Of a stretch of DNA of 64,000 bases, positions 16,764-24,854 are shown piece after piece. Numbering within the stretch: the stretch's first letter is position 1; each line of letters begins with the position of its first letter. The notes beneath the pieces are model-generated. The model was not told the origin of the DNA, made no database searches, and saw nothing but the letters and a program-made list of their open reading frames with translations. The position numbers and the translations under genes are program-made. The stretch is from Streptococcus tangpeifui (GTDB lineage Bacteria; Bacillota; Bacilli; Lactobacillales; Streptococcaceae), in contig NZ_JAAKDU010000003.1 in assembly GCF_011038795.1 (NCBI RefSeq), positions 62,001 to 126,000 on the forward strand. The letters are read 5' to 3'.

Positions 16764-17156
16764 ATGAATATTAAGAAAGTGAGCAAGTTAACTGGGATTT
16801 CTGCAGATACCATTCGCTACTACGAAAGGATTGGTTTGATTCCACCAGTGACGCGCAATCAAGCTGGAGTTCGTGATTTTACAGAGCATGATATCTCTAT
16901 TTTGCAATTCATTCGCTGTTTTAAAAGGGCTGGTCTGAGTATCGGGGCTCTGAAAGCCTACACGGAACTCTTGCAAGCTGGTGATGAGAATATTCAGGCC
17001 CGCCTGACTATCCTTAAAGAGCAACGGGAAGGCCTACAGAAGCGCATAGACGATTTAAATGAGGCCCTGAAGCGATTGAATTATAAAATCGACAATTACG
17101 AGAATAAGATTGCTCTCAAAGAGAAGCGGCTTTTTCATAATAGTAAAGACAGTTAA
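16764..17156 (+). CDS. MerR-family transcriptional regulator
   Basis: A 130-residue MerR protein: winged helix MNIKKVSKLTGISADTIRYY with ERIGLIPP, then VRDFTEHDISILQFIRCFKRAGLSI, and a long C-terminal coiled coil (about 80-125). No cysteine pair for metals is seen at the end, and one Cys (FIRCFKRAG) sits where NmlR/AdhR-type regulators carry a redox-sensing Cys, so sensing of aldehydes or nitrosative stress is possible. ATG 16764 is preferred to TTG 16761. No target gene other than itself lies in the same operon; a tRNA follows. Confidence 0.88.
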   Translation: MNIKKVSKLTGISADTIRYYERIGLIPPVTRNQAGVRDFTEHDISILQFIRCFKRAGLSIGALKAYTELLQAGDENIQARLTILKEQREGLQKRIDDLNEALKRLNYKIDNYENKIALKEKRLFHNSKDS

Positions 17157-17198
17157 TAGGCCTAGAATGAGATTTAAGAAAAAAATAAGTAAAAAATC

Positions 17199-17227
17199 TT
17201 GACAGATTGAAAACAAATTGATAAACT
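17199..17227 (+). promoter_or_regulatory. Promoter of tRNA-Thr
   Basis: A perfect TTGACA (17199-17204), 17-bp spacer and TAAACT (17222-17227) lie 12 bp before the tRNA 5' end. Confidence 0.8.
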
Positions 17228-17239
17228 ATAGAAGTAGTT

Positions 17240-17312
17240 GCCGATTTAGCTCAGTCGGTAGAGCAACGCACTCGTAACGCGTAGGTCGTAGGTTCAATTC
17301 CTGCAATCGGCA
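17240..17312 (+). tRNA. tRNA-Thr (anticodon CGU)
   Basis: A 73-nt cloverleaf: acceptor GCCGATT / AATCGGC with discriminator A, D-arm AGCTCAGTCGGTAGAGC, anticodon loop CTCGTAA, and T-arm containing GGTTCAATTC. Anticodon CGT reads ACG (Thr). The CCA end is not encoded. The last pair of the anticodon stem is A-C. It has its own promoter and terminator. Confidence 0.93.
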
Positions 17313-17328
17313 TTCTTCATAGACCACT

Positions 17329-17358
17329 AGTGGCATTGCTTAGCAGTGCCACTTTTTT
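17329..17358 (+). terminator. Intrinsic terminator after tRNA-Thr
   Basis: AGTGGCA and TGCCACT pair around a TTGCTTAGCAG loop and are followed by six T residues. Confidence 0.85.
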
Positions 17359-17641
17359 GAAGGCAGGGAGAAGTTGAGAAGTGTAGTCAAAATATCAAGA
17401 GGCTGTCTTAAAGGGCATCTTATGGATGTGGGTGAGGGGGCAGCACCTTGAAGTCTATTCGGATCTTTGACTTGAGCGATTGTGTAGAATTGTATTCTAG
17501 TGATGGCAAATACTAGCTGGTCTCGATTTGAGAGTTTTGCAATGTTGCTACTAGAGCAGATAAGGAACTTTCTGCTGAATGAAAAAGACTGCAATATTTG
17601 TGTATCTTAAGCGAGCCTAGTTATTAGTGAGGAGAATAATT

Positions 17642-18202
17642 GTGATCAAGACACCGTCACGAAAACTTGTTGGTTGGGCTATGGGCCTGCAGCTTATCGC
17701 TTCCTTAGTCATAATACCAACGCTTATTTTTATCATCATTTTTGTGGTTTCCGCAAGTTTTAGGGAGAATGCTTTATCTTTCTTGATGCATGTACTGGGA
17801 CTAGGAAATTACGAAGATGACTTTACTACAGATATTCTTAGAGTCGTCTGGTTTATGTATTCACTTTATGCTTACTTTCTTTTTCTACTGATTTTGAATC
17901 TTGGCGCTAATATTGTGAGTATTATTGCCGCCAGCGTTTGGTCTCGGCATTTTGGCTTTTTGATTAGCTTCCTTTTAGCATGGGGGCTTGAGTTTATCTT
18001 TGTTGCCGTAGCTTGGTCATCAATTTATGCGAGCCAAGAAAACATTAGCCGGATATTTATAACCGGCCTGATTGGCTTAGGACTTGCAAAAATTGCCCAA
18101 GTCTGTGTGATAACTGGCTTATTTATCTTAGCGGGTAAAGAAATCAAGGCTAGTCAGCAAGGCCAACAAATGATTTATCAGCAAGGGTTAAATGACTATT
18201 AA
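17642..18202 (+). CDS. Unknown membrane protein
   Basis: A 186-residue protein with about five hydrophobic segments and a polar C-terminus (KEIKASQQGQQMIYQQGLNDY). The start is taken as GTG 17642 because GAGGAGA lies 6 nt upstream; a GTG at 17627 is inside that site's flank. No recognisable family motif. About 40 bp upstream is TTTGTGTATCTTAAG, loosely like the CTTTGTATCTTA motif found before other genes. A second unknown membrane protein follows at once. Confidence 0.6.
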   Translation: MIKTPSRKLVGWAMGLQLIASLVIIPTLIFIIIFVVSASFRENALSFLMHVLGLGNYEDDFTTDILRVVWFMYSLYAYFLFLLILNLGANIVSIIAASVWSRHFGFLISFLLAWGLEFIFVAVAWSSIYASQENISRIFITGLIGLGLAKIAQVCVITGLFILAGKEIKASQQGQQMIYQQGLNDY

Positions 18203-18222
18203 TAATAAGAAAAAATAAAAGA

Positions 18223-18759
18223 ATGGTTTGGCCGCAATGCCAAATATTAGTTGTGATGAAAAATACTAGAAATTTCGACTGTGAAGGCTCTGCGGATGAT
18301 CAAATGCAAAATGCTGAATGGCAGTTGAAAATAAAGCAAGTAAAGATAGCAAGAAATTTCCAGCTAGTTTCAGCAGGATTGTTAATGATGTGGTTTTTTA
18401 AGCAAAGCAGCTTACTAGTTCATACAAACGATCCTGCAGAGGAGATGATTGGTTGGATAATAGCATCGGCGATTGTTCTCCCAATTAGCCTAGGTGCTAT
18501 AATACTGATTTTAGTCCCTCCTATTATTACTGTCATTTTTGGTTTTGGTGTGATAAAGGGATTAACGTTTAGAATCCTAATCACTTTGCTTGGAATTTTA
18601 GAATTTGTGTGTTTTGGCTTAGCAGCTGTATCCTATTGCACATTCCAACCCAAACTTTTTCTCTTATTTACTGCCATAGAGATCGTTTTGAAATTCGCAA
18701 GCTTCGTACTTAATGGCCGCTTACTAAAGAAAGTAAAGGAGAGGATATGTAAAAAATAA
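18223..18759 (+). CDS. Unknown membrane protein
   Basis: A 178-residue frame with four hydrophobic segments from about residue 48, ending in a basic tail LLKKVKERICKK. No clear ribosome-binding site precedes the ATG at 18223 or the in-frame ATG at 18256, so the true start is uncertain and the hydrophilic first 40 residues may be untranslated. No family recognised. It lies 20 bp after another membrane protein gene and ends inside a terminator. Confidence 0.5.
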   Translation: MVWPQCQILVVMKNTRNFDCEGSADDQMQNAEWQLKIKQVKIARNFQLVSAGLLMMWFFKQSSLLVHTNDPAEEMIGWIIASAIVLPISLGAIILILVPPIITVIFGFGVIKGLTFRILITLLGILEFVCFGLAAVSYCTFQPKLFLLFTAIEIVLKFASFVLNGRLLKKVKERICKK

Positions 18760-18787
18760 CCATCAGCAAGGCTGGTGGTTATTTTTC
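18751..18787. terminator. Bidirectional terminator
   Basis: AAAAATAACCATCAGC and GCTGGTGGTTATTTTT make a near-perfect stem with an AAG loop; it overlaps the ends of both converging genes. Confidence 0.88.
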
Positions 18788-19666
18788 ATATCTAATGATA
18801 TTTTCTAAAGTTCCGATTCCGCTGATGGAGACGGTGACAGTGTCCCCTTGAGTCAGCCAGTCTAGCTGATTAGGATTGTGGCCCATAATGACACCAGAGG
18901 GTGTACCAGTGAAAATTAAATCACCTGGTTCAAGTGTCATATATTGTGAGAGGTAACTGACAATTTCTTGCGGACTGTAGAGCATATCGGTCAGCGGAGC
19001 TTCTTGAACGATTTGGCCATTAACCTTGGTTGTTAAGCGGGCTTGGCCTAGGTTCATTTGATCCTTAGTCAGCAGACTTGGTCCGACAGGAGCAAAACCA
19101 TCTAGTGACTTACCTATCAGCCATTGACTGGTTTGAAATTGAAGCTTACGCGCTGTAACGTCATTACCGACGGTGTAGCCAAAGATCGCTTGATCAGCCT
19201 CATCCAAGGTGAGGTTTTTAGCATTTTTACCGACGACGATGACCAATTCACCTTCGTAATCATATTCCCAATCGTTATTAGGAAGAAAGATGGGAGAGCC
19301 GTGACTGTTGAGGCTGGTCGCTAGCTTATTGAAAATTTCTGGGACCTGAGGTTTGTCCATCTGCACTTCAGTAATATGGTTTTTGTAGTTTAGGCCAACG
19401 GCCAAGATTTTTCTGGGGTGGCTGACGACCGGATAGAAGGCGTAGTCTTCTATCGTATCCAACCAGTAGCAGCTGTCAATTTGGCTCAAATCAGATTCTA
19501 AAAGAAATTGAAGTCCCTTGTAAACTTTGCCGTCAAAGAGATTTTCCATAGTAAAATCGGGAACTTCTTCAACCTGATCAAAGTAGGAAGTTAATTTAAG
19601 CCAACCAGCTGCCGTTTGGACAACGAGTTCAGGTTTTTGGCCAATTTCGATCACACTGAGTTTCAT
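18779..19666 (-). CDS. Fumarylacetoacetate hydrolase (FAH) family protein
   Basis: A 295-residue FAH-fold enzyme. ILAVGLNYKNHITE opens the catalytic domain; DYEGELVIVVGK gives the metal-binding ExE, followed by GNDVTARKLQ and DLIFTGTPSGV. Residues 1-80 form the N-terminal domain of YcgM/FahA-like proteins. Members hydrolyse or decarboxylate acylpyruvates such as oxaloacetate; the exact substrate is open. AAGGGG stands 7 nt before ATG. Confidence 0.88.
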   Translation of the reverse strand: MKLSVIEIGQKPELVVQTAAGWLKLTSYFDQVEEVPDFTMENLFDGKVYKGLQFLLESDLSQIDSCYWLDTIEDYAFYPVVSHPRKILAVGLNYKNHITEVQMDKPQVPEIFNKLATSLNSHGSPIFLPNNDWEYDYEGELVIVVGKNAKNLTLDEADQAIFGYTVGNDVTARKLQFQTSQWLIGKSLDGFAPVGPSLLTKDQMNLGQARLTTKVNGQIVQEAPLTDMLYSPQEIVSYLSQYMTLEPGDLIFTGTPSGVIMGHNPNQLDWLTQGDTVTVSISGIGTLENIIRYEK

Positions 19667-19954
19667 AGGAATCCCCTTTCTACAAGATAGCAGGCCGCTA
19701 AGTGACTCACAGAATTTAGGAAAATGGACAGCGAAGCATTAAAGCTTCTGGGATATTTTATCTAAATTCATAGAATCACATAGGTGGGTCCAATTATAAG
19801 CTTTTTGAAAGCGTTTGAATTTTTCTGCTTTTATTATAACAAAATAGGACTGACCTGACTGGAAATAAAGGGGGAGCAGGCATGTCAGAAAATTGCCAGC
19901 GTTTGTAGTGTAGGAAAGCATCAGCTATAAGAAAGGCGATCAGCACAGGTGAGG

Positions 19955-19994
19955 GCCGATCTTCAGTCATGGTATGACAAGGCTGAAGATCGGC
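19955..19994. other. 12-bp inverted repeat (hairpin without T-run)
   Basis: GCCGATCTTCAG and its perfect complement are separated by 16 nt. It lies about 170 bp past the fructanase stop on the minus strand. It could protect an mRNA end or be a remnant terminator. Confidence 0.6.
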
Positions 19995-20040
19995 TAATGT
20001 TCATTTGTTTGTGTTTTGGCCATGTGGTTGGAAATTAGTC

Positions 20041-20155
20041 ATGATGAAAGAAATTCGTGTATGGGATTTGGCTGAGAAATTGTCCTAGGATGGTTTTGAT
20101 TGATGTCAGAGAAGCAGATGAATAGGAGCATCCTGTCGCAAACGGTCTAGTCTAG
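20041..20155 (+). pseudogene. Rhodanese-like domain remnant
   Basis: Frame 1 from ATG 20041 gives MMKEIRVWDLAEKLS then TAG; shifting one base gives MVLIDVREADE, stop, EHPVANG. Together these match the first 35 residues of a single-domain rhodanese (KEISxxELAEKL ... VLIDVREpdEyexGHIpgA). One frameshift, one nonsense codon and loss of the catalytic-Cys half make it non-functional. Confidence 0.55.
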
Positions 20156-20167
20156 CTGAGGCTTGAT

Positions 20168-23100
20168 CTATTTAATTTGACGGCCGTCTTGATCAAAGTA
20201 ACAGATTTCGCCATTGATGACCTGTCTGCCCGTCACTCTGAGACCATTATCTTTATCAAGATAATACCACGTTTTGCCACCATCGGGGGTCACAAAACGG
20301 CCCTTGATTTGTTTGCCTGTTTCATCAAAAGTATAACGTTTGCCCTTGATCGTTTGACCGCCTGTTAAAACTTGTCCGTTGTCCTTGTCAAGGTAATACC
20401 AAGTTTGTCCGCTATCAGGAGAGGCAAAGTCACCTTTGACTTGAGAACCGTCAGCATTGAAGTAATAGGTTTTCCCTTGTATCGTTTGCAGTCCAGTCAG
20501 AACATGTCCGTTGTCTTTATCAAGGTAATACCACGTTTGTCCGCCATCAGGAGAGGCAAAGTCGCCTTTGACTTGGGAACCGTCAGCATTGAAGTAATAG
20601 GTTTTCCCTTGTATCGTTTGCAGTCCAGTCAGAACTTGTCCGTTGTCTTTATCAAGGTAATACCACGTTTGTCCGCCATCAGGAGAGGCAAAGTCGCCTT
20701 TGACTTGGGAACCGTCAGCATTGAAGTAATAGGTTTTCCCTTGTATCGTTTGCAGTCCAGTCAGAACTTGTCCGTTGTCTTTATCAAGGTAATACCACGT
20801 TTGTCCGCCATCAGGAGAGGCAAAGTCGCCTTTGACTTGGGAACCGTCAGCATTGAAGTAATAGGTTTTCCCTTGTATCGTTTGCAGTCCAGTCAGAACA
20901 TGTCCGTTGTTCTTGTCAAGGTAATACCATGTTTGTCCGCCATCAGGAGAAGCGAAGTCGCCTTTGACTTGAGAACCGTCGGCGTTGAAGTAATGGGTGT
21001 TGCCATCAATGCTCGTTAAACCAGTTGCTAATTGCCCATCGGCCTTACGATAATACCAGTGTTGGTTAGCTGTGAACCAACCTTGAGGCTTAACGTCTTG
21101 ATTGAGCGGGGTCAGATAGACATTTTGGAAGGCTACAGCACCATCCCACAGTCCTAGGCCAACATAAGCTTGATTAAAATAGTCTTTGACAGATGCAAAT
21201 TTGTGGTTCATGACTTCCTGACCATCAATACTCAGGCTGACACTGTCCTTGGTCTTGTTAATAAGCAAATGGTGGTAGTGATTATCGTTAAGTGCTGTAT
21301 TCAGCGGTTGTTCAGCGATAGTATCTCCTTGGAAGTAGTACAGTCTGACACTAGCCTGATCGCCCAGTTGGAAGGCATAGGCGTTGGCTGGGTCGGTTGC
21401 TGGAGAGGCAAAAAAGATGTTAACTAAACCTTTTTGATATTTGACGTCAGCTTCCAGTTTGTATTCAGAGTAAGGGAGGCGCTCGGTCGACATGATGGCA
21501 TCGTTAGCACTGGTATTGCTGTCAAGCAACTCTTTATCATCAACAACCCACTGACCAGAAATGACTTTGAGATCTTTTAAGTTGGTCTTGAAATTATTCT
21601 CAAAGATACTAATCTTATAGGTTTTAGTCAAGTTAGGATTTTCTTTAGAGCTTGCTGTCAGAGTCAAAGTCCCTGCCTTTTTAGCCGTCAGGGTTACCTT
21701 ACTGCCAGATTGACTAAAATCAACAAGGTCGGGTTTATCCAATTGCCAATTGATATCTTGCTTAACTTGGGCGGGAGCCAAATAGGCTTCGAAACTGGTT
21801 GATTGGCCAAGATTTAAACGTGTTTCAGTTTGGCCGGTTCCGACCAGTTTGAAAGGTTTATCAGCTGCAACTTTATCAGTCCAGATGGATTTGAGAGGGT
21901 AGAAATAAATATCAGCCTTGGCGTCGCCTCCTTCTGCGAAGACACTGGCTCCCAAACTGTCTGGGGCTGGGAAAATTTGGTTAGCACCAGTAACGGTATC
22001 CCCCTTGGCGAAAACTTCTAAACTGGATCGATCAACGAAAATATGGAGAGAAATACTGCCGTCAGCATTGGTCGTCACCTTTTGCTTGTTGACCTCGGCA
22101 AATTTATCGTTAAGAATGACTCCAGACTTGGTTCGGTCAATGGAGAGCTCTTCTTGCTTCAAATCATAGACCACCAGTGTCTCTTGGTCTTTGGATTGGC
22201 GGACTTTAAAGCCGACCTTAGTCGTCGTCGCACTTGGCCTAAAGGTTGCAACAATTTCATAACTATCAGATTTGACATCCTTGAGTAGATCATTTTGAGC
22301 TGTAACGGTAACGTCTTGATAGCTGATGGCTTTAGCAGTATCCCGAAGTGTTTTGTAAATTTCAAGCGGTGTTTGCGTCAGAACGTAAGTGCCATTTTCC
22401 TTGACCAAGCCCAACTGGAGATTAAGATTGTAAGTACCGTTGAAATCTTGGTCAACTGTTTTAGCGACTAGATTGCAATAGTCCCACGTATTCATCCAAT
22501 TCAGTTCCGTCAATTTCGGAATGGTTGGATTGGCTTCGGTACCAAAGTCCTGAACATAGTAGGTCATAGCGGCATAAGAATCTTTGCCAAAGTTCATCAC
22601 ACCGTCAGATTCTTTATAAGCTTGATCTGGGCTGAAGGTCCACTTGCCGTCAACTTGCTTGAAGTCACCTACCTTATAGTAACGGCCGCCGCGAGAAAGC
22701 ACCCATTTGATCGTGCCATCCTCTGTTTGGATTGGATAGAAGTCGGGACACTCAGTGTGGATATCAGGGTAAGTCGATTCAACTGACCAATCTCGTAGAT
22801 TATCAGAAGAATAGATACGCAAAGGACCACCAGCTAGCACCATGAACCACTTATTATTCCAATGGAAGACTTTAGGATCACGAAAATCCTTGCTTTGCAG
22901 TGGGTCATCGGACCAATCTGCCGCCACTTGATCAACCTTGATCCACGTTTGACCTTCATCAGAGCTATAAGCTAATTTAATCCGTTGTCCGTTACCATCG
23001 GCAGTGACCAAAGCCACTAAACCGCCTTGACCATCCTTGAAGAAGCCAGAACTATTGTGTTCATCGACTACAATACAGCCTGAGAACATGGTACCGTTAG

Positions 23101-24637
23101 TGTCGGGATAGAGAGCGATAGGCTGGTCTTCCCAATGAATCAGGTCTGTACTGGTGGCATGAGCCCAGTGCATTGGTCCCCATACCTGATCATCATAGAA
23201 TTGGTAGAAGAGATGGTATTTACCCTTGTAATAGACTAAACCATTAGGGTCATTTCCCCAGCCATCCTTGACGGAATAGTGGTACTGGTCACGGAAGAGT
23301 TCGTTGTAGTAGACTTCCTTGGCTTGCCGGCGATGAACATTGATCCGATAAGTCAGACTGGCTTGATTAGCTTCGGTAGTAACTGTGCTGGTTACAGTCA
23401 AGTAATTAGCACCGACAGCCAGAGGAATATCATCGTTTAACTGATATTCTTTACCAGTGCTGTCGCTAATCGTAATCTGAGCCTTATCGTTCTTTGGTTT
23501 AATGGCTAATTTAACACTGGATGCTGCATTATCAACATATTGGATGCTGACGGGAGCATTGGAAAGGAACTGACCTTTCTTCTCAACTTGACCTTTGTCA
23601 GACGTGACAGTAATGTCAGCTAGTTCAGGATTTAGATTATCAGTAATTGGGGTATAGTAAGTATTTTGGAAGACGGCTTCACCGTTCCAGTTAAGCAGGC
23701 CCAGATACCCCTCTTTAATGACGGTTCTTTGACCTTTGTCTTCTTTTTGCAGGGTATAGTCACCTGTAGAACCGACTAAGTGCCCATTAATGTAGAAGGA
23801 TAGCCAGGAATCAATAGCAACAACTCTGAGAAAGTAATTGCCATCGGCGCTAGGTTCGATTTGCTTTTCATCAATCAGCTGCTGGTCTTCTCCTCTGTCC
23901 CAACGCCAGAATTTACTCTTCTTTGTGCCTCCATCAATGTTAATGGCATAACTATTTTGAACATTATTAGGATCTGTACTCCGGAAGATTAGACCGACAG
24001 CTCCTTGTTCTTTCAAAAATTTGATATCTGTTGAATAGACAAAATCACCAGCCTTAATGTCAGAAATATTCCAGCTGTCTCCCTTGTCTAAGGCATTGCT
24101 GTAGAGACCGTCATCTCGAACTTCCCAAGTTCCGTTTGTTGATTTGAGGTTGGTCAAATTGGTTTGATAGCCCTTTTCAGCAACCTGAGCCACATCAGCT
24201 TTTTCGACAGTGATACCAGCATCGGCTCTTTCAGCCACTGGCGTTGCATCGTCGGAAGTAGCGACTTCTGCTTGATCAGCTTCTGAATCAACAGTTGATC
24301 CGCCTTCGTCGGTCGATTGTGCTATCCTCTCTGCTTGTTGGGATGAAGTGGTATTTCCACTTATTTCCGCACTGTTATCTTTACTCTCAATAACAGCTTG
24401 GCTATTGGCTGGGATTGTTGTTGCCCCTTCTGACGTTTCATCAGACTTGATGGTGTCAGCCACTTGTGCATTGGGAGTGCTAGTAGCTGGTGCCGTTTCC
24501 CCAGCAAAAACAGGATTGCTAAGAGCCAGTCCTGCAACCAGCAGAGTAACCAAACTGCAGCCGTAAACCCAATGTTTGCCGCGTTTGTGCATATACCAGC
24601 CATGTGTTTTTGTTTCCTTTGACGGACTATCTTTCAT
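20168..24637 (-). CDS. fruA: Secreted GH32 fructanase (exo-beta-fructosidase) with C-terminal glucan-binding-type repeats
   Basis: A 1489-residue secreted enzyme. Start ATG 24637 follows AAGGAGGA; signal segment is YMHKRGKHWVYGCS plus a hydrophobic core ending VFAGET. Order: acidic linker (60-150), LamG-like domain (about 160-330), GH32 five-blade propeller with WGNDPNG (Asp463 nucleophile), FRDPKV (Asp587) and TECPDF (Glu629 acid/base), GH32 C-terminal sandwich, a Big_2-like domain (about 930-1010), a second LamG-like domain (about 1015-1140), then seven or so YG-type repeats. It should release fructose from levan, inulin or sucrose. S. mutans FruA ends in an LPXTG anchor; none is here, and the repeats resemble those of Gtfs, implying attachment to glucan. 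Confidence 0.88.
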   Translation of the reverse strand: MKDSPSKETKTHGWYMHKRGKHWVYGCSLVTLLVAGLALSNPVFAGETAPATSTPNAQVADTIKSDETSEGATTIPANSQAVIESKDNSAEISGNTTSSQQAERIAQSTDEGGSTVDSEADQAEVATSDDATPVAERADAGITVEKADVAQVAEKGYQTNLTNLKSTNGTWEVRDDGLYSNALDKGDSWNISDIKAGDFVYSTDIKFLKEQGAVGLIFRSTDPNNVQNSYAINIDGGTKKSKFWRWDRGEDQQLIDEKQIEPSADGNYFLRVVAIDSWLSFYINGHLVGSTGDYTLQKEDKGQRTVIKEGYLGLLNWNGEAVFQNTYYTPITDNLNPELADITVTSDKGQVEKKGQFLSNAPVSIQYVDNAASSVKLAIKPKNDKAQITISDSTGKEYQLNDDIPLAVGANYLTVTSTVTTEANQASLTYRINVHRRQAKEVYYNELFRDQYHYSVKDGWGNDPNGLVYYKGKYHLFYQFYDDQVWGPMHWAHATSTDLIHWEDQPIALYPDTNGTMFSGCIVVDEHNSSGFFKDGQGGLVALVTADGNGQRIKLAYSSDEGQTWIKVDQVAADWSDDPLQSKDFRDPKVFHWNNKWFMVLAGGPLRIYSSDNLRDWSVESTYPDIHTECPDFYPIQTEDGTIKWVLSRGGRYYKVGDFKQVDGKWTFSPDQAYKESDGVMNFGKDSYAAMTYYVQDFGTEANPTIPKLTELNWMNTWDYCNLVAKTVDQDFNGTYNLNLQLGLVKENGTYVLTQTPLEIYKTLRDTAKAISYQDVTVTAQNDLLKDVKSDSYEIVATFRPSATTTKVGFKVRQSKDQETLVVYDLKQEELSIDRTKSGVILNDKFAEVNKQKVTTNADGSISLHIFVDRSSLEVFAKGDTVTGANQIFPAPDSLGASVFAEGGDAKADIYFYPLKSIWTDKVAADKPFKLVGTGQTETRLNLGQSTSFEAYLAPAQVKQDINWQLDKPDLVDFSQSGSKVTLTAKKAGTLTLTASSKENPNLTKTYKISIFENNFKTNLKDLKVISGQWVVDDKELLDSNTSANDAIMSTERLPYSEYKLEADVKYQKGLVNIFFASPATDPANAYAFQLGDQASVRLYYFQGDTIAEQPLNTALNDNHYHHLLINKTKDSVSLSIDGQEVMNHKFASVKDYFNQAYVGLGLWDGAVAFQNVYLTPLNQDVKPQGWFTANQHWYYRKADGQLATGLTSIDGNTHYFNADGSQVKGDFASPDGGQTWYYLDKNNGHVLTGLQTIQGKTYYFNADGSQVKGDFASPDGGQTWYYLDKDNGQVLTGLQTIQGKTYYFNADGSQVKGDFASPDGGQTWYYLDKDNGQVLTGLQTIQGKTYYFNADGSQVKGDFASPDGGQTWYYLDKDNGHVLTGLQTIQGKTYYFNADGSQVKGDFASPDSGQTWYYLDKDNGQVLTGGQTIKGKRYTFDETGKQIKGRFVTPDGGKTWYYLDKDNGLRVTGRQVINGEICYFDQDGRQIK
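20380..21045 (-). repeat. 132-bp tandem repeats encoding 44-residue glucan-binding units
   Basis: The string GAGAGGCAAAG recurs at 20419, 20551, 20683 and 20815 with exact 132-bp spacing, and GAGAAGCGAAG at 20947. Each unit encodes KGDFASPDGGQTWYYLD, then GLQTI and YYFNADGSQV. The central three units are almost identical at DNA level, unlike the flanking ones, a sign of recent duplication or conversion. Confidence 0.9.
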
Positions 24638-24841
24638 GATAGATTTCCTCCTTTTTTGCGTCTTGCCTTTATTATAAAACTCTTGTGAGCGCTTTACAAT
24701 ATGCAAATAACAATTCTCTATTTGCAAAAATCATATAAAAAATAATGAGAATATTATTTTAATGCAGGTTTTGCCACCTTTTTAGAGGAAAATCTGCCAT
24801 TATCCAATCGTGTCAATTACTGTCCCTAAAAATGAGATTTG

Positions 24842-24848
24842 TTATAAT
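24842..24848 (+). promoter_or_regulatory. Extended -10 of uvrC, very close to the start codon
   Basis: TTTGT-TATAAT ends at 24848 and the uvrC ATG is at 24855. Normal spacing from -10 to transcription start would place the mRNA 5' end at or next to the ATG. A weak -35 (CTGTCC, 24820) is 17 bp upstream. Confidence 0.6.
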
Positions 24849-24854
24849 AATTCT

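Larger units (their letters stand above)
19667..20167. other. Intergenic region with hairpin and rhodanese remnant
   Basis: Bases 19712-19722 carry AATTTAGGAAAAT, a fragment of the mosaic repeat. A strong hairpin GCCGATCTTCAG / CTGAAGATCGGC occupies 19955-19994 with a nested TCAT/ATGA; it has no T-run on either side. A decayed rhodanese fragment follows from 20041. Confidence 0.6.

Noticed and set aside
20372..21019. A 215-residue plus-strand frame with internal repeats
   Set aside because: It lies antisense to the fructanase tandem repeats and repeats only because they do; no ribosome-binding site.
20380..21045. Regular 132-bp repeats as a CRISPR array
   Set aside because: The units are contiguous, coding, and have no variable spacers.
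24661..24690. TGTAAAGCGCTCACA upstream of the fructanase as a cre site
   Set aside because: It has the AAGCGCT core but one extra base against the CcpA consensus, so I did not list it as a site; it deserves a binding test only if other evidence appears.
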